64,000 nucleotides of DNA. Origin: Chitinophagales bacterium. Lineage in GTDB: Bacteria > Bacteroidota > Bacteroidia > Chitinophagales > LD1. Positions 1 through 12,244 of the stretch are shown here, in pieces. Numbering within the stretch: the first letter of the stretch is position 1; each line of letters begins with the position of its first letter. The position numbers and the translations under genes are program-made. The notes below the pieces were generated by a model. That model did no database searches and was not told the origin of the DNA. It worked only from the letters and a program-made list of their open reading frames with translations. The stretch lies in assembly GCA_026129525.1 (NCBI GenBank), contig JAHCHW010000002.1, forward strand, positions 372,001 through 436,000, read 5' to 3'.

Positions 1-1117
1 ATCCGTTGTTGCGAATAACGGGATTAAGACCGATAGCTTTACTGATAGTAACACCATACTCGGTGGCAGTAACCACTAGCGAATCACCATTACCTGCAAC
101 AGAATAAACATCAATGTTGGTCATACCGGTGTTGTTGGCCGACCAACTGATGGTGGCTGCATTCGATTTAAAGGCACCGAATTTGTATGTGCCAACTATC
201 AGGGTATCGCCTACGGCTACAATAGCACCTATATCATTTGTTGGAAGCCCCACGTTGGCAGAAACCCAGTTTACCGCAGATGCAGCCGTTGTGTAAACCC
301 CCGAATGCGAAGCCAAAAACCAATCGGTACCGTTGTTATCTACTCCGTGAACATGAATACCCGATGGCAAACCCGTACCGGCAGTTGTGTATGAAGGGCT
401 GTTGGTAGTACTTGCTGAAGCCAAAATAAACAACCCGTCATCGTTTGACACCAACAACTCATCGGTTGATGCGTTGTAAGAAAAGTATTCGCTCTCTGAA
501 ATGTTCAATGTGCTTGCATCGTTGAGGTCGAACCATGTATCTCCGTTATCATCCGAAGCAAAAACTCCGCCATCGGCAACCAATGCAAAAAAACGGTTGC
601 CTCCTTTTGTAAGAGCGGTAATTTCTTTTTCGTTTAAAAGTGCGCTGTTTACGGCTGTCCAGTTCTGTCCTTTGTTAGTGGTTTTAAATAAACCATCACC
701 GTTGCTCCCCGCTAAAATGGTATTGGTATCAACCGCTACGAGTGAAAGAATGCTCAAATTGGTAAGTCCGTTGTTTATTTTATTCCAGTACCGGTCGCTG
801 CCCACCAAGCCGTTCAAAATAAAAATACCACTGTCGGCAGTAGCCGTGTAAAGTTCCGTGCCGCTGTGCGCCAATGCTGTGATGTACCCGCTTTTTAACC
901 CCACCGCGCGCAAGCGCCACCCCACTAACTGATTGTTGGTACTTTCAAATACTCCGGCATCTTCGGTGCCTAAGTACACAATGCCATTAAACTGAATGCC
1001 CACATGAATAGAACCGCCCGTTAAACCTCGCGGGCCATAGTGAGCAAATGATGTAGTTGCAAAAAGAGAAAAGAACAGAACAGATAAAAATATGCGGAAT
1101 GAAAAAAGTGATTTCAT
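1..1117 (-). CDS. Secreted beta-propeller (Asp-box/BNR-like) protein, 3' end beyond the window
   Basis: The frame is open from an ATG at 1117 to the window edge, giving 372 codons without a stop; the C-terminus is missing. The first ~25 residues (MKSLFSFRIFLSVLFF, then SLFATTSFA) form a signal peptide. The rest is a run of short blades that include Asp-box-like motifs such as SDDNGDTWFDL and TTNKGQNWTAV, alternating with phrases like YLGTEDAGVFES. This is the pattern of BNR/sortilin-type propellers, which Bacteroidota often export and attach through T9SS. A C-terminal sorting domain would be expected but lies outside the window, so the export route is inferred. It belongs to the same general class as the protein at 43207-46107. 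Function is unknown; adhesion or glycan binding are possibilities only. Confidence 0.8.
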   Translation of the reverse strand, partial: MKSLFSFRIFLSVLFFSLFATTSFAHYGPRGLTGGSIHVGIQFNGIVYLGTEDAGVFESTNNQLVGWRLRAVGLKSGYITALAHSGTELYTATADSGIFILNGLVGSDRYWNKINNGLTNLSILSLVAVDTNTILAGSNGDGLFKTTNKGQNWTAVNSALLNEKEITALTKGGNRFFALVADGGVFASDDNGDTWFDLNDASTLNISESEYFSYNASTDELLVSNDDGLFILASASTTNSPSYTTAGTGLPSGIHVHGVDNNGTDWFLASHSGVYTTAASAVNWVSANVGLPTNDIGAIVAVGDTLIVGTYKFGAFKSNAATISWSANNTGMTNIDVYSVAGNGDSLVVTATEYGVTISKAIGLNPVIRNNG

Positions 1118-1203
1118 GAATAACTGATTTAAAAGTTTTAGAAAAAACAATCGCACTGTTTCAGCATTTGCCGGAAACAGTTTTAGAAAGAAAAGCAGAT
1201 AGG

Positions 1204-1575
1204 CTACGCTGCCGGAGGTTTTACTAAATCGGCTCTGTAATCAGAAAATGGAAGAGAGGTGCAGTATGGAGAAAATTTATCTAAAACAATTAAAGGAAAT
1301 GAAAAACCAACTCTCCAACTTTTACCATTTGAAACAATTTCATCTTTCTCCTTCACCAGATTTTTCGCTTGCTTCTTCTCACCTTCCTCAGCTTTTTTTA
1401 ATTGCTTGCTCAAATAACAATGTCCGTTGCAATTCAGCTTAGCATTATTTTTATTCTCGCAAAGTTTTTGGGTAATGTATGCTTTATTGAGTTGATAATA
1501 AACAACTACGCCTACCTGCACAACACTTTGCGCGAGAATAGTAAGGGTGAGAAAAACGGTAACGAGTTGTTTCAA
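1204..1575 (-). CDS. Small conserved Bacteroidota protein with a CENK/LNCNGxCYL cysteine motif
   Basis: This 123-residue protein has an N-terminal hydrophobic segment (residues ~4-28, signal peptide or anchor). A motif follows in which Cys residues appear as LCENKNNAKLNCNGHCYL, then a Lys/Glu-rich helical stretch and a hydrophobic C-terminal part. Similar small proteins with this cysteine motif are, to my knowledge, widespread in Bacteroidota and uncharacterised. The frame begins with TTG at 1575 (Met-Lys-Gln-Leu); an in-frame stop lies a few codons upstream and no ATG is available, so TTG is the best start. The Cys/His pattern could bind a metal or form a disulfide, but nothing in the neighbourhood proves this. 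Confidence 0.6.
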   Translation of the reverse strand: MKQLVTVFLTLTILAQSVVQVGVVVYYQLNKAYITQKLCENKNNAKLNCNGHCYLSKQLKKAEEGEKKQAKNLVKEKDEIVSNGKSWRVGFSFPLIVLDKFSPYCTSLPFSDYRADLVKPPAA

Positions 1576-1629
1576 AGCAATGCAATGATAAATACATTAT
1601 CAGTAATTCCGAATGTGTATTCTCAGCCA

Positions 1630-2727
1630 TCAAAATAACTCCATTTGCCCTTTCAAATTCTCCTTGTGCAAAATGGCTGTTCTCCGCTCTTCAAACAAAC
1701 CGTAATCAAGTGCCGGAAGTTTTCTTCCGCTCATAAATTTCAGTTTAGCTAATAGATATTGTTGCTTTATCAACTCTGCAAAGTTGCCATCGCCTTTCAT
1801 TCTTCTGCCGTATTGCGAATCATTCAGGTTGCCGCCATGCATGGTTTTTATCTGGTTCAGCACTTTGTTGGCACGGTCCGGAAAATTTTTCCGCACCCAA
1901 CCTTCAAACAACAAACCGTTGTGTCCGTTCAGGCGTACCACAATGTAGGCTACACTCACCGCACCGGCATCGGCAACAGCTTTCACCAAGTCAAAAATTT
2001 CTTCATCGTTAATGGCGGGAATAATGGGTGCCGTGTTTACATGCACCGGAATACCCGCGCTGCTCAAACGGTTGATGGTTTGCAATATATTTTTTACCGA
2101 TGAAGTGCGCGGCTCCATCACACTTTTAAGCGCTTGGTTAAGTGTAGTAAGGCTGAGTACGACAACCGTAAGATTTTTCTCTGCCAGTTGTTTCAGCAAA
2201 TCCGTATCGCGCTCTATTAAACTGTTTTTGGTGATAATGCCCACCGGATGTTGCAATTCAAGAAAAACCTCGAGGCACTGTCGCGTAATTTTCAATTTGC
2301 GCTCAGCGGGTTGGTAACAATCAGTATTGCCGGCAATGGTAACCGGCTCGGCTTTCCATTTTTTACTGAGCAGGGTTTGCCGCAGCAACTCAGGTGCATT
2401 CTTTTTCACCAGAATATTTTCCTCAAAATCGCGCCCGGCACTGTAGCCCCAGTACTCGTGGGTATTGCGGGCATAGCAGTATATGCAACCGTGCTCACAG
2501 CCTTGGTAAGGGTTCATGCTCCAGCTAAATCCCAAATCGGGACTATCCACTTTGTTCAAAATAGTTTTCGGAAAAACTTCGATGTATTTGGTTTTCGGAT
2601 TGCGGGTAAGTTCTTCCGCACGCTCTTCTTCCGTAGCGAGGTCATCTAAATAAACCTCACTGCTATGCTGCAAAAATTTGTTGGCAGGATTTTTTTGCGA
2701 GCCTCTGCCTTTTACATAAACGTCCAT
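1630..2727 (-). CDS. PA0069-family radical SAM protein
   Basis: The 365-residue protein has the radical SAM cluster motif CEHGCIYCYAR (Cys-x3-Cys-x2-Cys) near residue 78, preceded by FSWSMNPYQG and followed by NTHEYWGYSAGRDFE. This combination marks the PA0069/Rv2578c group, distantly related to spore photoproduct lyase. The cluster should bind [4Fe-4S] and cleave S-adenosylmethionine to a 5'-deoxyadenosyl radical. The substrate of this group is not established; a DNA-repair link is often suggested from the relation to SplB. The length is usual for the family and the start is ATG. It stands alone on the minus strand between the Cys-motif protein and the WYL protein. Confidence 0.88.
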   Translation of the reverse strand: MDVYVKGRGSQKNPANKFLQHSSEVYLDDLATEEERAEELTRNPKTKYIEVFPKTILNKVDSPDLGFSWSMNPYQGCEHGCIYCYARNTHEYWGYSAGRDFEENILVKKNAPELLRQTLLSKKWKAEPVTIAGNTDCYQPAERKLKITRQCLEVFLELQHPVGIITKNSLIERDTDLLKQLAEKNLTVVVLSLTTLNQALKSVMEPRTSSVKNILQTINRLSSAGIPVHVNTAPIIPAINDEEIFDLVKAVADAGAVSVAYIVVRLNGHNGLLFEGWVRKNFPDRANKVLNQIKTMHGGNLNDSQYGRRMKGDGNFAELIKQQYLLAKLKFMSGRKLPALDYGLFEERRTAILHKENLKGQMELF

Positions 2728-2826
2728 AACCGTAATCGCTTCCGAAAATTACAGGAACGAAACGCATCGTCCGAATTTGTTTTAAACAGGGTTATGCACC
2801 GTAGCCTTAACTATTCATCGTTATAC

Positions 2827-2854
2827 AAAAAAAAATCCCGCCATTGCAGCGGGA
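2827..2854 (-). terminator. Rho-independent terminator of the WYL-domain gene
   Basis: A stem of TCCCGC (2836-2841) and GCGGGA (2849-2854) with a 7-nt loop is followed on the minus strand by a run of nine T (2827-2835 on the plus strand is all A). It lies 24 bp past the stop of the gene at 2878. Confidence 0.85.
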
Positions 2855-2877
2855 CTCTCGTTGTTAGTGTGTCGGTA

Positions 2878-3243
2878 TTAATCTTCCTCTTCAAACTCCT
2901 CGCCATAGCTGCCGGAGTTGTCCTGAAATTCGTTTATGTTGAAATCCTGCCTGCGTTGAAATTCTTCGCTGTGCAGTTTTATCAAATTAAGTCTGTCTAA
3001 CCGAAACGAACGGTACTCGTTCCGCAAATGGCAAAAAGCAACCAAGTGGCGTTTGCGGTCTTTGTAAACCAAAGCCATCGGTTCAATCTGGCGAACGGTT
3101 ACACCCTTTTCGCGCGAGTCGTACTCAATGGTAGAAAGTTTGCGGTTGTCAATGGCGTTGTTAACGGTACTGAGCAGATTCGGGGAATAATGCATTTGCT
3201 TTCGCTGTTGTCCATAACTCTTCGCGTACGTAGAATCTCCCAT
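2878..3243 (-). CDS. Stand-alone WYL-domain protein
   Basis: This 121-residue protein consists almost only of a WYL-type ligand-sensing fold. It runs from a strand pair (LSTIEYDSREKGVTVRQIEP), through MALVYKDRKRHLVAFCHLR, to the terminal element YRSFRLDRLNLIKL. WYL domains usually sit behind a DNA-binding HTH in transcription regulators and bind nucleotides or nucleic acid. Here no HTH is present: only ~25 polar residues precede the domain and an acidic tail (GEEFEEED) ends it. It may be a truncated regulator or a partner of another regulator. It has its own terminator, so it is probably a single-gene unit. Confidence 0.7.
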   Translation of the reverse strand: MGDSTYAKSYGQQRKQMHYSPNLLSTVNNAIDNRKLSTIEYDSREKGVTVRQIEPMALVYKDRKRHLVAFCHLRNEYRSFRLDRLNLIKLHSEEFQRRQDFNINEFQDNSGSYGEEFEEED

Positions 3244-3408
3244 AGCAGTTTAGTTTTTTGGTGTCCGCGAAAATACATTTAAACCCGCGCCAAACAAATT
3301 TTCCTTCCTATTTTTTCAATAACGAAGTTTCCGCTAAACCCGCATGTATAGTGCGTTTTGGAAACTTTGGGTCAACGGTCGGTTTCCGTGTTTAAACAGT
3401 ATTGCACA

Positions 3409-6021
3409 CTATGACTGCAGAGCCGCCAGCGACTGCTCTAAAATGGCAATCTTTTTTTCGGCATCTTCTTTTTTACGCTTTTCCGCTTCTAACACATTGG
3501 CGGGTGCCGAAGAAACAAAGCGCTCATTACTCAACTTCTTCTCCACCGAAGCAAGAAAACCTTTGGCGTAGTCCAACTCTTTTTTCAAACGATCGGTTTC
3601 GCCTTTTGCATCGGCTTGCTCACCGGTTACCACAAAAAACTTGTATCCTTTCGCAATAAATGTTTTAGCGCCTGCCACATCGGTTTCACTCGCTTCGAGT
3701 TTACTGAGCCTTGCCAGTTTTATAATTTTTTCGAGCCATGCTGTAAAGGTTATCGCTTCGGTTCCCGAATAAAAAACTTCTACCAACTCCGTATTTTTCT
3801 TGTTTGCCTTAGCGCGCAGTTCACGAATGTTGGTAATAATGTCGAAGGTCAATTCTGCTTCGGCAATCAGTTGATTGTTTACATTTCCGGCAATCGGATA
3901 ATTTGAAATGCATATACTTTCCCCCTCGCTGCGCTCTTTCAGCTCATGCCAAATTTCTTCGGTAATAAAAGGCATAAACGGATGCAGCAATTGCATAATA
4001 GTTTCGAAAACCGAAATTGTTTTCCGATAGGTATAGCTGTCAATCGGCTGCTGAAAATCGGGCTTTATGAGTTCGAGATACCACGAACAGAAATCGTCCC
4101 AAATAAATTTGTAGAGCGTCATCAACACTTCGCTCAAACGGTATTCTTTGTATGAAGCAGCAATGTCCAGAATAGTTTGGTTCAGCTTACTTTCAATCCA
4201 TTCAATAGCCACTTTGTTCTGCGCGTTCTCGCCTTGTTTCACTTCCCATCCTTTCACTAATCGCAAGGCATTCCAAAGTTTATTGTTGAAATTTCGCCCT
4301 TGCTCGCACAGCTTTTCATCGAACAAAATATCGTTCCCTGCAGGCGAACACAGCAACATGCCCATCCGCACCCCATCGGCTCCGTATTTTTCAATCAACT
4401 CCAGCGGGTCGGGCGAGTTGCCAAGACTCTTGCTCATTTTCCTGCGGAGTTTATCGCGCACAATGCCGGTGTAATACACATTTTTAAACGGCTTCTCTCC
4501 TCTCCATTCATAGCCTGCCATTATCATCCGCATTACCCAGAAAAACATAATCTCGGGTGCTGTAACCAAATCGTTAGTTGGGTAGTAGTAACGGATGTCC
4601 TTGTTGTTTGGGTCTTTCAATCCATCGAATACCGTAATGGGCCACAACCACGAACTGAACCAGGTGTCCACCACATCTTCATCCTGCTTTACATTATTTG
4701 TGCCGAGTTTTGCAACTGCCTCTTCGTGCGTTTTACAAACCGCAACATTTCCTGCCTCATCGTACCAAGCCGGAATGCGCTGCCCCCACCAAAGCTGGCG
4801 GCTAATGCACCAGTCTTTAATGTTATCAATCCAGTGCTTGTAAGTGTTTTTAAGGTTAGAAGGAAAAAAGCGAAGTTCATCCGTCATTACATCTTCAAGC
4901 ACCTGCGGATTTTTTTTCATGAACTTCCGCATATCCACAAACCATTGCAGCGAAAGGCGAGGCTCCACCACGGCATTTGTCCGTTCGCTTCTTCCTACTT
5001 TGTTGACGATGTCTTCCGTTTTTATCAGCAAGCCATCTGTTTCCAATTGCTTTGTAGCGAGTTTGCGTGCCTTAAAACGGTCTTCGCCAACAAACACCAT
5101 TGCTGCTTCCGATACGGTTCCGTCTTCGTTAAAGCAATCAATCACCGGCAGGTCGAATTTCTTGCCTATCTCGTAGTCGTTAATGTCGTGTGCAGGAGTA
5201 ATTTTCAATGCGCCCGTTCCAAATTCCATATCCACATACTCATCGGCAATTACCGGCACTTCGCGGTTCACCAAAGGCACAATCACCGTTTTGCCAATCC
5301 AATTTTTATAGCGCTCATCGTTCGGGTTTACACACACTGCCACATCGCCCATTATGGTTTCGGGGCGCACGGTAGCTACAGCTATAAATTCTTCCGAGTC
5401 TTTCAGTTTATACTTTACGTAATAGAGTTGACTTTTCTCTTCCGTGTAAATCACCTCTTCGTTGCTCAACGTAGTTTTCGCCTGCGGATCCCAATTTATC
5501 ATTCGCAAGCCGCGGTAAATAAGTCCTTTGCCGTAAAGGTCAATAAACACATCAATCACCGCTTCGCTCAGCGATTCCTCCATTGTAAAGCGGGTGCGTT
5601 TCCAGTCGCAACTGGCACCGAGTTTCTTCAATTGCTCAAGTATAATTCCACCGTATTTCTCTTTCCACTCCCAGGCGTATTTCAGAAACTCTTCGCGGCT
5701 CAAATCGCTTTTCTTTATTCCGCGTTCACGAAGCATGGCAACTACCTTTGCTTCAGTGGCTATCGAAGCATGGTCGGTACCCGGCACCCAGCAGGCGTTT
5801 TTCCCTTCCATTCGCGCTTTACGGATAAGCACATCCTGAATGGTATTGTTGAGCATGTGCCCCATGTGCAATACTCCTGTTACATTTGGCGGAGGAATAA
5901 CAATGGTGAATGGCTCGCGCTCATCGGGCTCCGAATGAAAAAAATCTCTCTCCATCCAAAATTGATACCAGCGGCTTTCCACCTGCAACGGGTCGTATAT
6001 TTTCGAAAGTTCCTTGCTCAT
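3409..6021 (-). CDS. valS: Valine--tRNA ligase
   Basis: The 870-residue class I aminoacyl-tRNA synthetase charges tRNA-Val in the cytoplasm. The HIGH-type motif HMGH is at residues 52-55 in the setting PPPNVTGVLHMGHML, and KMSKS is at 528-532. The editing (CP1) domain lies between them, as expected from residue ~190 to ~350. An anticodon-binding domain and a C-terminal coiled coil (roughly residues 800-870, rich in Lys/Glu heptads) complete the protein. The length fits bacterial ValRS. The start ATG is followed by SKELSKIYDP, typical of the family. No operon partner is evident. Confidence 0.97.
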   Translation of the reverse strand: MSKELSKIYDPLQVESRWYQFWMERDFFHSEPDEREPFTIVIPPPNVTGVLHMGHMLNNTIQDVLIRKARMEGKNACWVPGTDHASIATEAKVVAMLRERGIKKSDLSREEFLKYAWEWKEKYGGIILEQLKKLGASCDWKRTRFTMEESLSEAVIDVFIDLYGKGLIYRGLRMINWDPQAKTTLSNEEVIYTEEKSQLYYVKYKLKDSEEFIAVATVRPETIMGDVAVCVNPNDERYKNWIGKTVIVPLVNREVPVIADEYVDMEFGTGALKITPAHDINDYEIGKKFDLPVIDCFNEDGTVSEAAMVFVGEDRFKARKLATKQLETDGLLIKTEDIVNKVGRSERTNAVVEPRLSLQWFVDMRKFMKKNPQVLEDVMTDELRFFPSNLKNTYKHWIDNIKDWCISRQLWWGQRIPAWYDEAGNVAVCKTHEEAVAKLGTNNVKQDEDVVDTWFSSWLWPITVFDGLKDPNNKDIRYYYPTNDLVTAPEIMFFWVMRMIMAGYEWRGEKPFKNVYYTGIVRDKLRRKMSKSLGNSPDPLELIEKYGADGVRMGMLLCSPAGNDILFDEKLCEQGRNFNNKLWNALRLVKGWEVKQGENAQNKVAIEWIESKLNQTILDIAASYKEYRLSEVLMTLYKFIWDDFCSWYLELIKPDFQQPIDSYTYRKTISVFETIMQLLHPFMPFITEEIWHELKERSEGESICISNYPIAGNVNNQLIAEAELTFDIITNIRELRAKANKKNTELVEVFYSGTEAITFTAWLEKIIKLARLSKLEASETDVAGAKTFIAKGYKFFVVTGEQADAKGETDRLKKELDYAKGFLASVEKKLSNERFVSSAPANVLEAEKRKKEDAEKKIAILEQSLAALQS

Positions 6022-6214
6022 AATTAGTCCTTAACCTGAAATGCTTTTTGAGTGCGCGAAGATAAAAAGGCATTGCAACTCTACTTCTCAAAATCACTTT
6101 GAATAGGTTCTGAACACTTCACAACCAAAACCGCTTAAGTTATGTCTTAGTTACCATTGAGTATGAAAACAAAAAAACCAGAACCAAGACAAACGGTTTT
6201 CCTATTTTTATATC

Positions 6215-6232
6215 GTCTTAACTAATTAAGAC
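6215..6232. promoter_or_regulatory. Inverted repeat upstream of the collagen-like gene
   Basis: GTCTTAA (6215-6221), CTAA, TTAAGAC (6226-6232) is a perfect 7-bp inverted repeat ending 19 bp before the ATG at 6252. A related sequence, GTCTTAGTTA, occurs at 6144-6153 and resembles GTCTTAACTA here. It could be an operator or a 5' UTR hairpin; there is no direct evidence for either. Confidence 0.3.
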
Positions 6233-6251
6233 ACACGACATAATCACCCTG

Positions 6252-9050
<2,799 letters not shown>

Positions 9051-9133
9051 CAGCCGGGGTATCGCAAAAGTTCTCAATACTGTAGAAAAAATTCAAAAGA
9101 AGATCTTAATCAAACCACTAACAACTTCGAAAC

Positions 9134-11584
9134 ATGAATCAACCGCAAACGTGTTTTTTAAACTATAGTTCTAAAAAGTTACATCCTCGCTATAGCATTA
9201 CTGCACTAGCTTTTGCTGTATTCTGCTTAAGTTGGATGCATGCATCATCGCAGGCTGAAATACAAAACACATCTTTCCCATTTTGGAAACTGAAGGGCAA
9301 CAGCGGCACCACTCCTCCAAGTGTAGGTATTGGCTCTGCGGTAAACAACAGTTTCATCGGAACAACCGATAACTCCGATTTTGTTTTAGTGACTAACAAT
9401 ATCGAACGCCTGCGGTTTGAATCAGATCGATACATGATTGGCATTGGTCAGCAAAACCCACAGTTTGCCATAGACCTTACTGCCAGTATAGATGCCGTGT
9501 ACCCTTGTAACTTCAACGGTATTCGGATTAACGACCCTAATTTTCCAAACAGTTGCGATTATGGCACCTTTTGGGGATTAGATTTTTCGCAAACAGCCGG
9601 CACTGCCGCTACACTTTGGAACTTACTGAACACCGGCTACATTAAGTTCGGAATTGGCAGTACATCCACCGGAGAAAAAATGCGGCTTACCACTGTCGGG
9701 TTGGGTATAAACGTTACCTCTCCTCTTACACAACTTCATATTACCGAAAACTCGGGAATCAGAAACGGGTTAATGGTTTCTGCCCACAGTGCGCCTACTT
9801 CAGACGGAGCTTTTTACGGCATGGATATAACTACCAACTCCGGCAGAGATGCCATGATATGGAACTATTTGAGTAACGCCTCTATGAAATTCGGTACAAA
9901 CAATACAGAACGAATGAGAATTGATGGTGACGGAAAAGTTGGAATTGGCGTTACTTCCATGTCTCAAGTTTTGCATGTTGGCGGCACTGGTAATACAGTA
10001 CGGATCGAAGGGGTTTCGTCCGGTGGTGTATTTTCCACAGCACCATCATCTGCCAACGACCGAATGCTTTATGCCGATAATACCGGTGATGTAAAAGCTA
10101 TACCTGCCGGAAATGATGGTGATGTACTCACTTTCACCACTAACGGACCTGCATGGGGCACCGGTGCCGTAGGGCCCACCGGAGCTACAGGTGCTACGGG
10201 TAATGCAGGACCGACAGGCGCTACCGGTGCTACAGGGGCAACGGGTGATACAGGACCCGCAGGACCCACCGGTGCAACCGGAGCCGATGGTGCCGAAAAC
10301 GCATGGGGGCTTACAGGTAATGCAGGCACAGTGGCAAGCACTAATTTTTTAGGCACTACCGACTCTATTGATTTAGTAATAAGAACCAATAACTCAGAGC
10401 GGATGCGTGTATTAGCCAATGGTAAAGTTTCGGTTAACAGTTCTGCTCCGGGTACGGGCAAGTTGTTTACAGCAACTGTTTCAACCGGAACCGATACGGT
10501 TGGTAATTTTTTCGCCAACGGAACAGGGGGCACCGGTATTCACGTAGGAGTTGCCAGTACTAATAATGCCGGACATGGTATAAGTATAACCAAATTAGGT
10601 ACAAACGGAAGGGGATTAACAATACTCATGGGTACATCAACCAATACAGCACACGGAATTTTTGTTCAGCATGGCGGTACCGGGCGAACTGTAAATTTTC
10701 AAAACGCTAACAGCGGTGCTTCGTCTGTTAACCCCACTATATTTGCATACCATGCTGGTTTTGGAAGCGTGCTAGAAGCTCAAAATGCACAGCCAACTGC
10801 AACCCTGCCTCTCGGAGGTTTTTATCAAGCTTCCACCGGAACTAATCCGGCAACGTACGGCAGCGCGGCAGCAGTATATGGTGTATCAGCAGGTATACGC
10901 GGTGGTATTTTTGAGGCAACGGCTGACCACAGCAATGCACGCGCTTTAACAGGTTATTACAGTCGTACGGGCGATTATGATGGCGTAGCAGTTTACGGCT
11001 TGGCAGACCCGGTAAACTCCGGCTATGGTATTGGTGTTTATGGAAAAGGGAACAATTATGGTGTGTATGCTAATGGGAACTTGGGAGCATCCGGCACAAA
11101 ATCATTCAGTATTGACCACCCTCTTGACCCATACAACAAGTTTTTGAGACACTACTCTATGGAATCTCCAGAAGTACTCAACGTGTACCGTGGCAATGTT
11201 ATTTTAGATGCTAACGGTGAAGCTATTGTTACTATGCCCGATTACTTTGATGAGGTTACTATCAACTGCTCTTATTCTTTAACACCTATAGGGCAGCAAA
11301 CTAATGTATATATTAAGAAAGAAATTGAAAACAGAAAATTTGTGATTGCCGGTGGTATGCCCGGACAAAAAGTAAGTTGGTTTGTATATGGCAACCGCAA
11401 CGACCCGTTTGTTCGCTACTACAACGCTTCTACGGCAGTAGAAGTGGAAAAACGCGAAGATCAGAAAGGGAAACTGCTGCGCCCCGAACTCTATGGCGAG
11501 CCTAAGGAGAAAGGGTTATATTATCAGGAATTTATTCGCCCAAAGCGATCCGAAGTGGAAATAGAATATCCGAGCAACGAATAA
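9134..11584 (+). CDS. Secreted fibre-like protein with short collagen segment
   Basis: This 816-residue protein has a signal-like hydrophobic segment at ~21-40 ([20 protein letters not shown]). The body repeats phrases seen in Bacteroidota fibre proteins: [26 protein letters not shown] and [18 protein letters not shown] short Gly-x-y stretch lies at ~347-392 ([19 protein letters not shown]). The C-terminal ~160 residues contain [19 protein letters not shown] and [12 protein letters not shown], a conserved module known from large secreted proteins of several phyla and without a proven role. The gene is 83 bp downstream of the collagen-like gene and may be co-transcribed with it. It converges on engB with only 5 bp between the two stop codons. 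Confidence 0.85.
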   Translation: MNQPQTCFLNYSSKKLHPRYSITALAFAVFCLSWMHASSQAEIQNTSFPFWKLKGNSGTTPPSVGIGSAVNNSFIGTTDNSDFVLVTNNIERLRFESDRYMIGIGQQNPQFAIDLTASIDAVYPCNFNGIRINDPNFPNSCDYGTFWGLDFSQTAGTAATLWNLLNTGYIKFGIGSTSTGEKMRLTTVGLGINVTSPLTQLHITENSGIRNGLMVSAHSAPTSDGAFYGMDITTNSGRDAMIWNYLSNASMKFGTNNTERMRIDGDGKVGIGVTSMSQVLHVGGTGNTVRIEGVSSGGVFSTAPSSANDRMLYADNTGDVKAIPAGNDGDVLTFTTNGPAWGTGAVGPTGATGATGNAGPTGATGATGATGDTGPAGPTGATGADGAENAWGLTGNAGTVASTNFLGTTDSIDLVIRTNNSERMRVLANGKVSVNSSAPGTGKLFTATVSTGTDTVGNFFANGTGGTGIHVGVASTNNAGHGISITKLGTNGRGLTILMGTSTNTAHGIFVQHGGTGRTVNFQNANSGASSVNPTIFAYHAGFGSVLEAQNAQPTATLPLGGFYQASTGTNPATYGSAAAVYGVSAGIRGGIFEATADHSNARALTGYYSRTGDYDGVAVYGLADPVNSGYGIGVYGKGNNYGVYANGNLGASGTKSFSIDHPLDPYNKFLRHYSMESPEVLNVYRGNVILDANGEAIVTMPDYFDEVTINCSYSLTPIGQQTNVYIKKEIENRKFVIAGGMPGQKVSWFVYGNRNDPFVRYYNASTAVEVEKREDQKGKLLRPELYGEPKEKGLYYQEFIRPKRSEVEIEYPSNE

Positions 11585-11589
11585 TATGA

Positions 11590-12198
11590 TTATTGATTCC
11601 GGTAATATTCTTGCACTGCGTTCTCTAAAAATAAAAGCACTTGTTCGCGCCCGCTGTTTTTTTCGGCTGAGGTTACAAAATAGCCGGGCAGGGCATCCCA
11701 GTATTTGAGCATTTCTTTGCCAAAGTTGCGAATGTTCAATTGGGTTTCGCGAGCATTGGGTTTATCGGCTTTGGTAAAAATCAATACAAAAGGCACTTCA
11801 TTTTCGCCCATCCAGTTTATAAATTCAATATCGGCTTTTTGGGGCGGCACACGCGCATCAATCAACTGCATTACGTATTGCAACTGTTCGCGTTGCAAAA
11901 TGTAACTGCGAATCATTTTACTCCAGCTATCACGTTGTTGCTTCGAAATTTTTGCATAGCCGTAGCCGGGCAAATCAACCAAATGAAACCGGTTGTTGAT
12001 GTTAAAGAAATTGATGGTTTGCGTTTTACCGGGTGTTACCGACACTTTCGACAGTTTTTTTCTACCCGTTAAGTAATTGATAAGCGAACTCTTGCCCACG
12101 TTCGAGCGTCCTATAAAAGCAAACTCCGGCATAGCTAACTGTGGGCATTTGGCTGTCTCCACAAAACTTCCGATGTATTCCGCTGTTTTAATCAACAT
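11590..12198 (-). CDS. engB: Ribosome biogenesis GTP-binding protein EngB/YsxC
   Basis: This 202-residue TrmE-Era-type GTPase is needed for large ribosomal subunit assembly in well-studied bacteria. The visible motifs are G1 GRSNVGKS (residues 30-37), the switch region VTPGKTQTINFF, G3 DLPGYGYAK, G4 FTKADK and G5-like TSAEK. The length is normal. The start ATG at 12198 lies only a few bases from a TAnnTTTG -7 box on the same strand. It diverges from ubiE/menG with 46 bp between the two start codons. Confidence 0.96.
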   Translation of the reverse strand: MLIKTAEYIGSFVETAKCPQLAMPEFAFIGRSNVGKSSLINYLTGRKKLSKVSVTPGKTQTINFFNINNRFHLVDLPGYGYAKISKQQRDSWSKMIRSYILQREQLQYVMQLIDARVPPQKADIEFINWMGENEVPFVLIFTKADKPNARETQLNIRNFGKEMLKYWDALPGYFVTSAEKNSGREQVLLFLENAVQEYYRNQ

Positions 12199-12202
12199 GC
12201 AG

Positions 12203-12210
12203 CAAAGCTA
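12203..12210 (-). promoter_or_regulatory. Bacteroidota -7 box of engB
   Basis: The minus strand reads TAGCTTTG, a match to TAnnTTTG, four bases from the engB ATG. A transcript starting at the usual distance would begin at or next to the start codon, so a leaderless or nearly leaderless mRNA is predicted. No TTG was found at the -33 spacing. Confidence 0.4.
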
Positions 12211-12230
12211 TTCAAAGAACCCAAACCGCT

Positions 12231-12238
12231 TACCTTTG
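12231..12238 (+). promoter_or_regulatory. Bacteroidota -7 box of ubiE/menG
   Basis: TACCTTTG matches TAnnTTTG and ends six bases before the ATG at 12245. As on the opposite strand for engB, the transcript would be nearly leaderless. The -33 element is weak or absent. Confidence 0.4.
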
Positions 12239-12244
12239 CCGCGC

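Noticed and set aside
4300..6027. 575-codon frame antisense to valS
   Set aside because: It lies entirely opposite a well-conserved tRNA synthetase and its product has no recognisable feature.
12077..12244. N-terminal extension of ubiE
   Set aside because: It would overlap engB on the other strand and add residues not found in the family; the ATG at 12245 gives the usual N-terminus.
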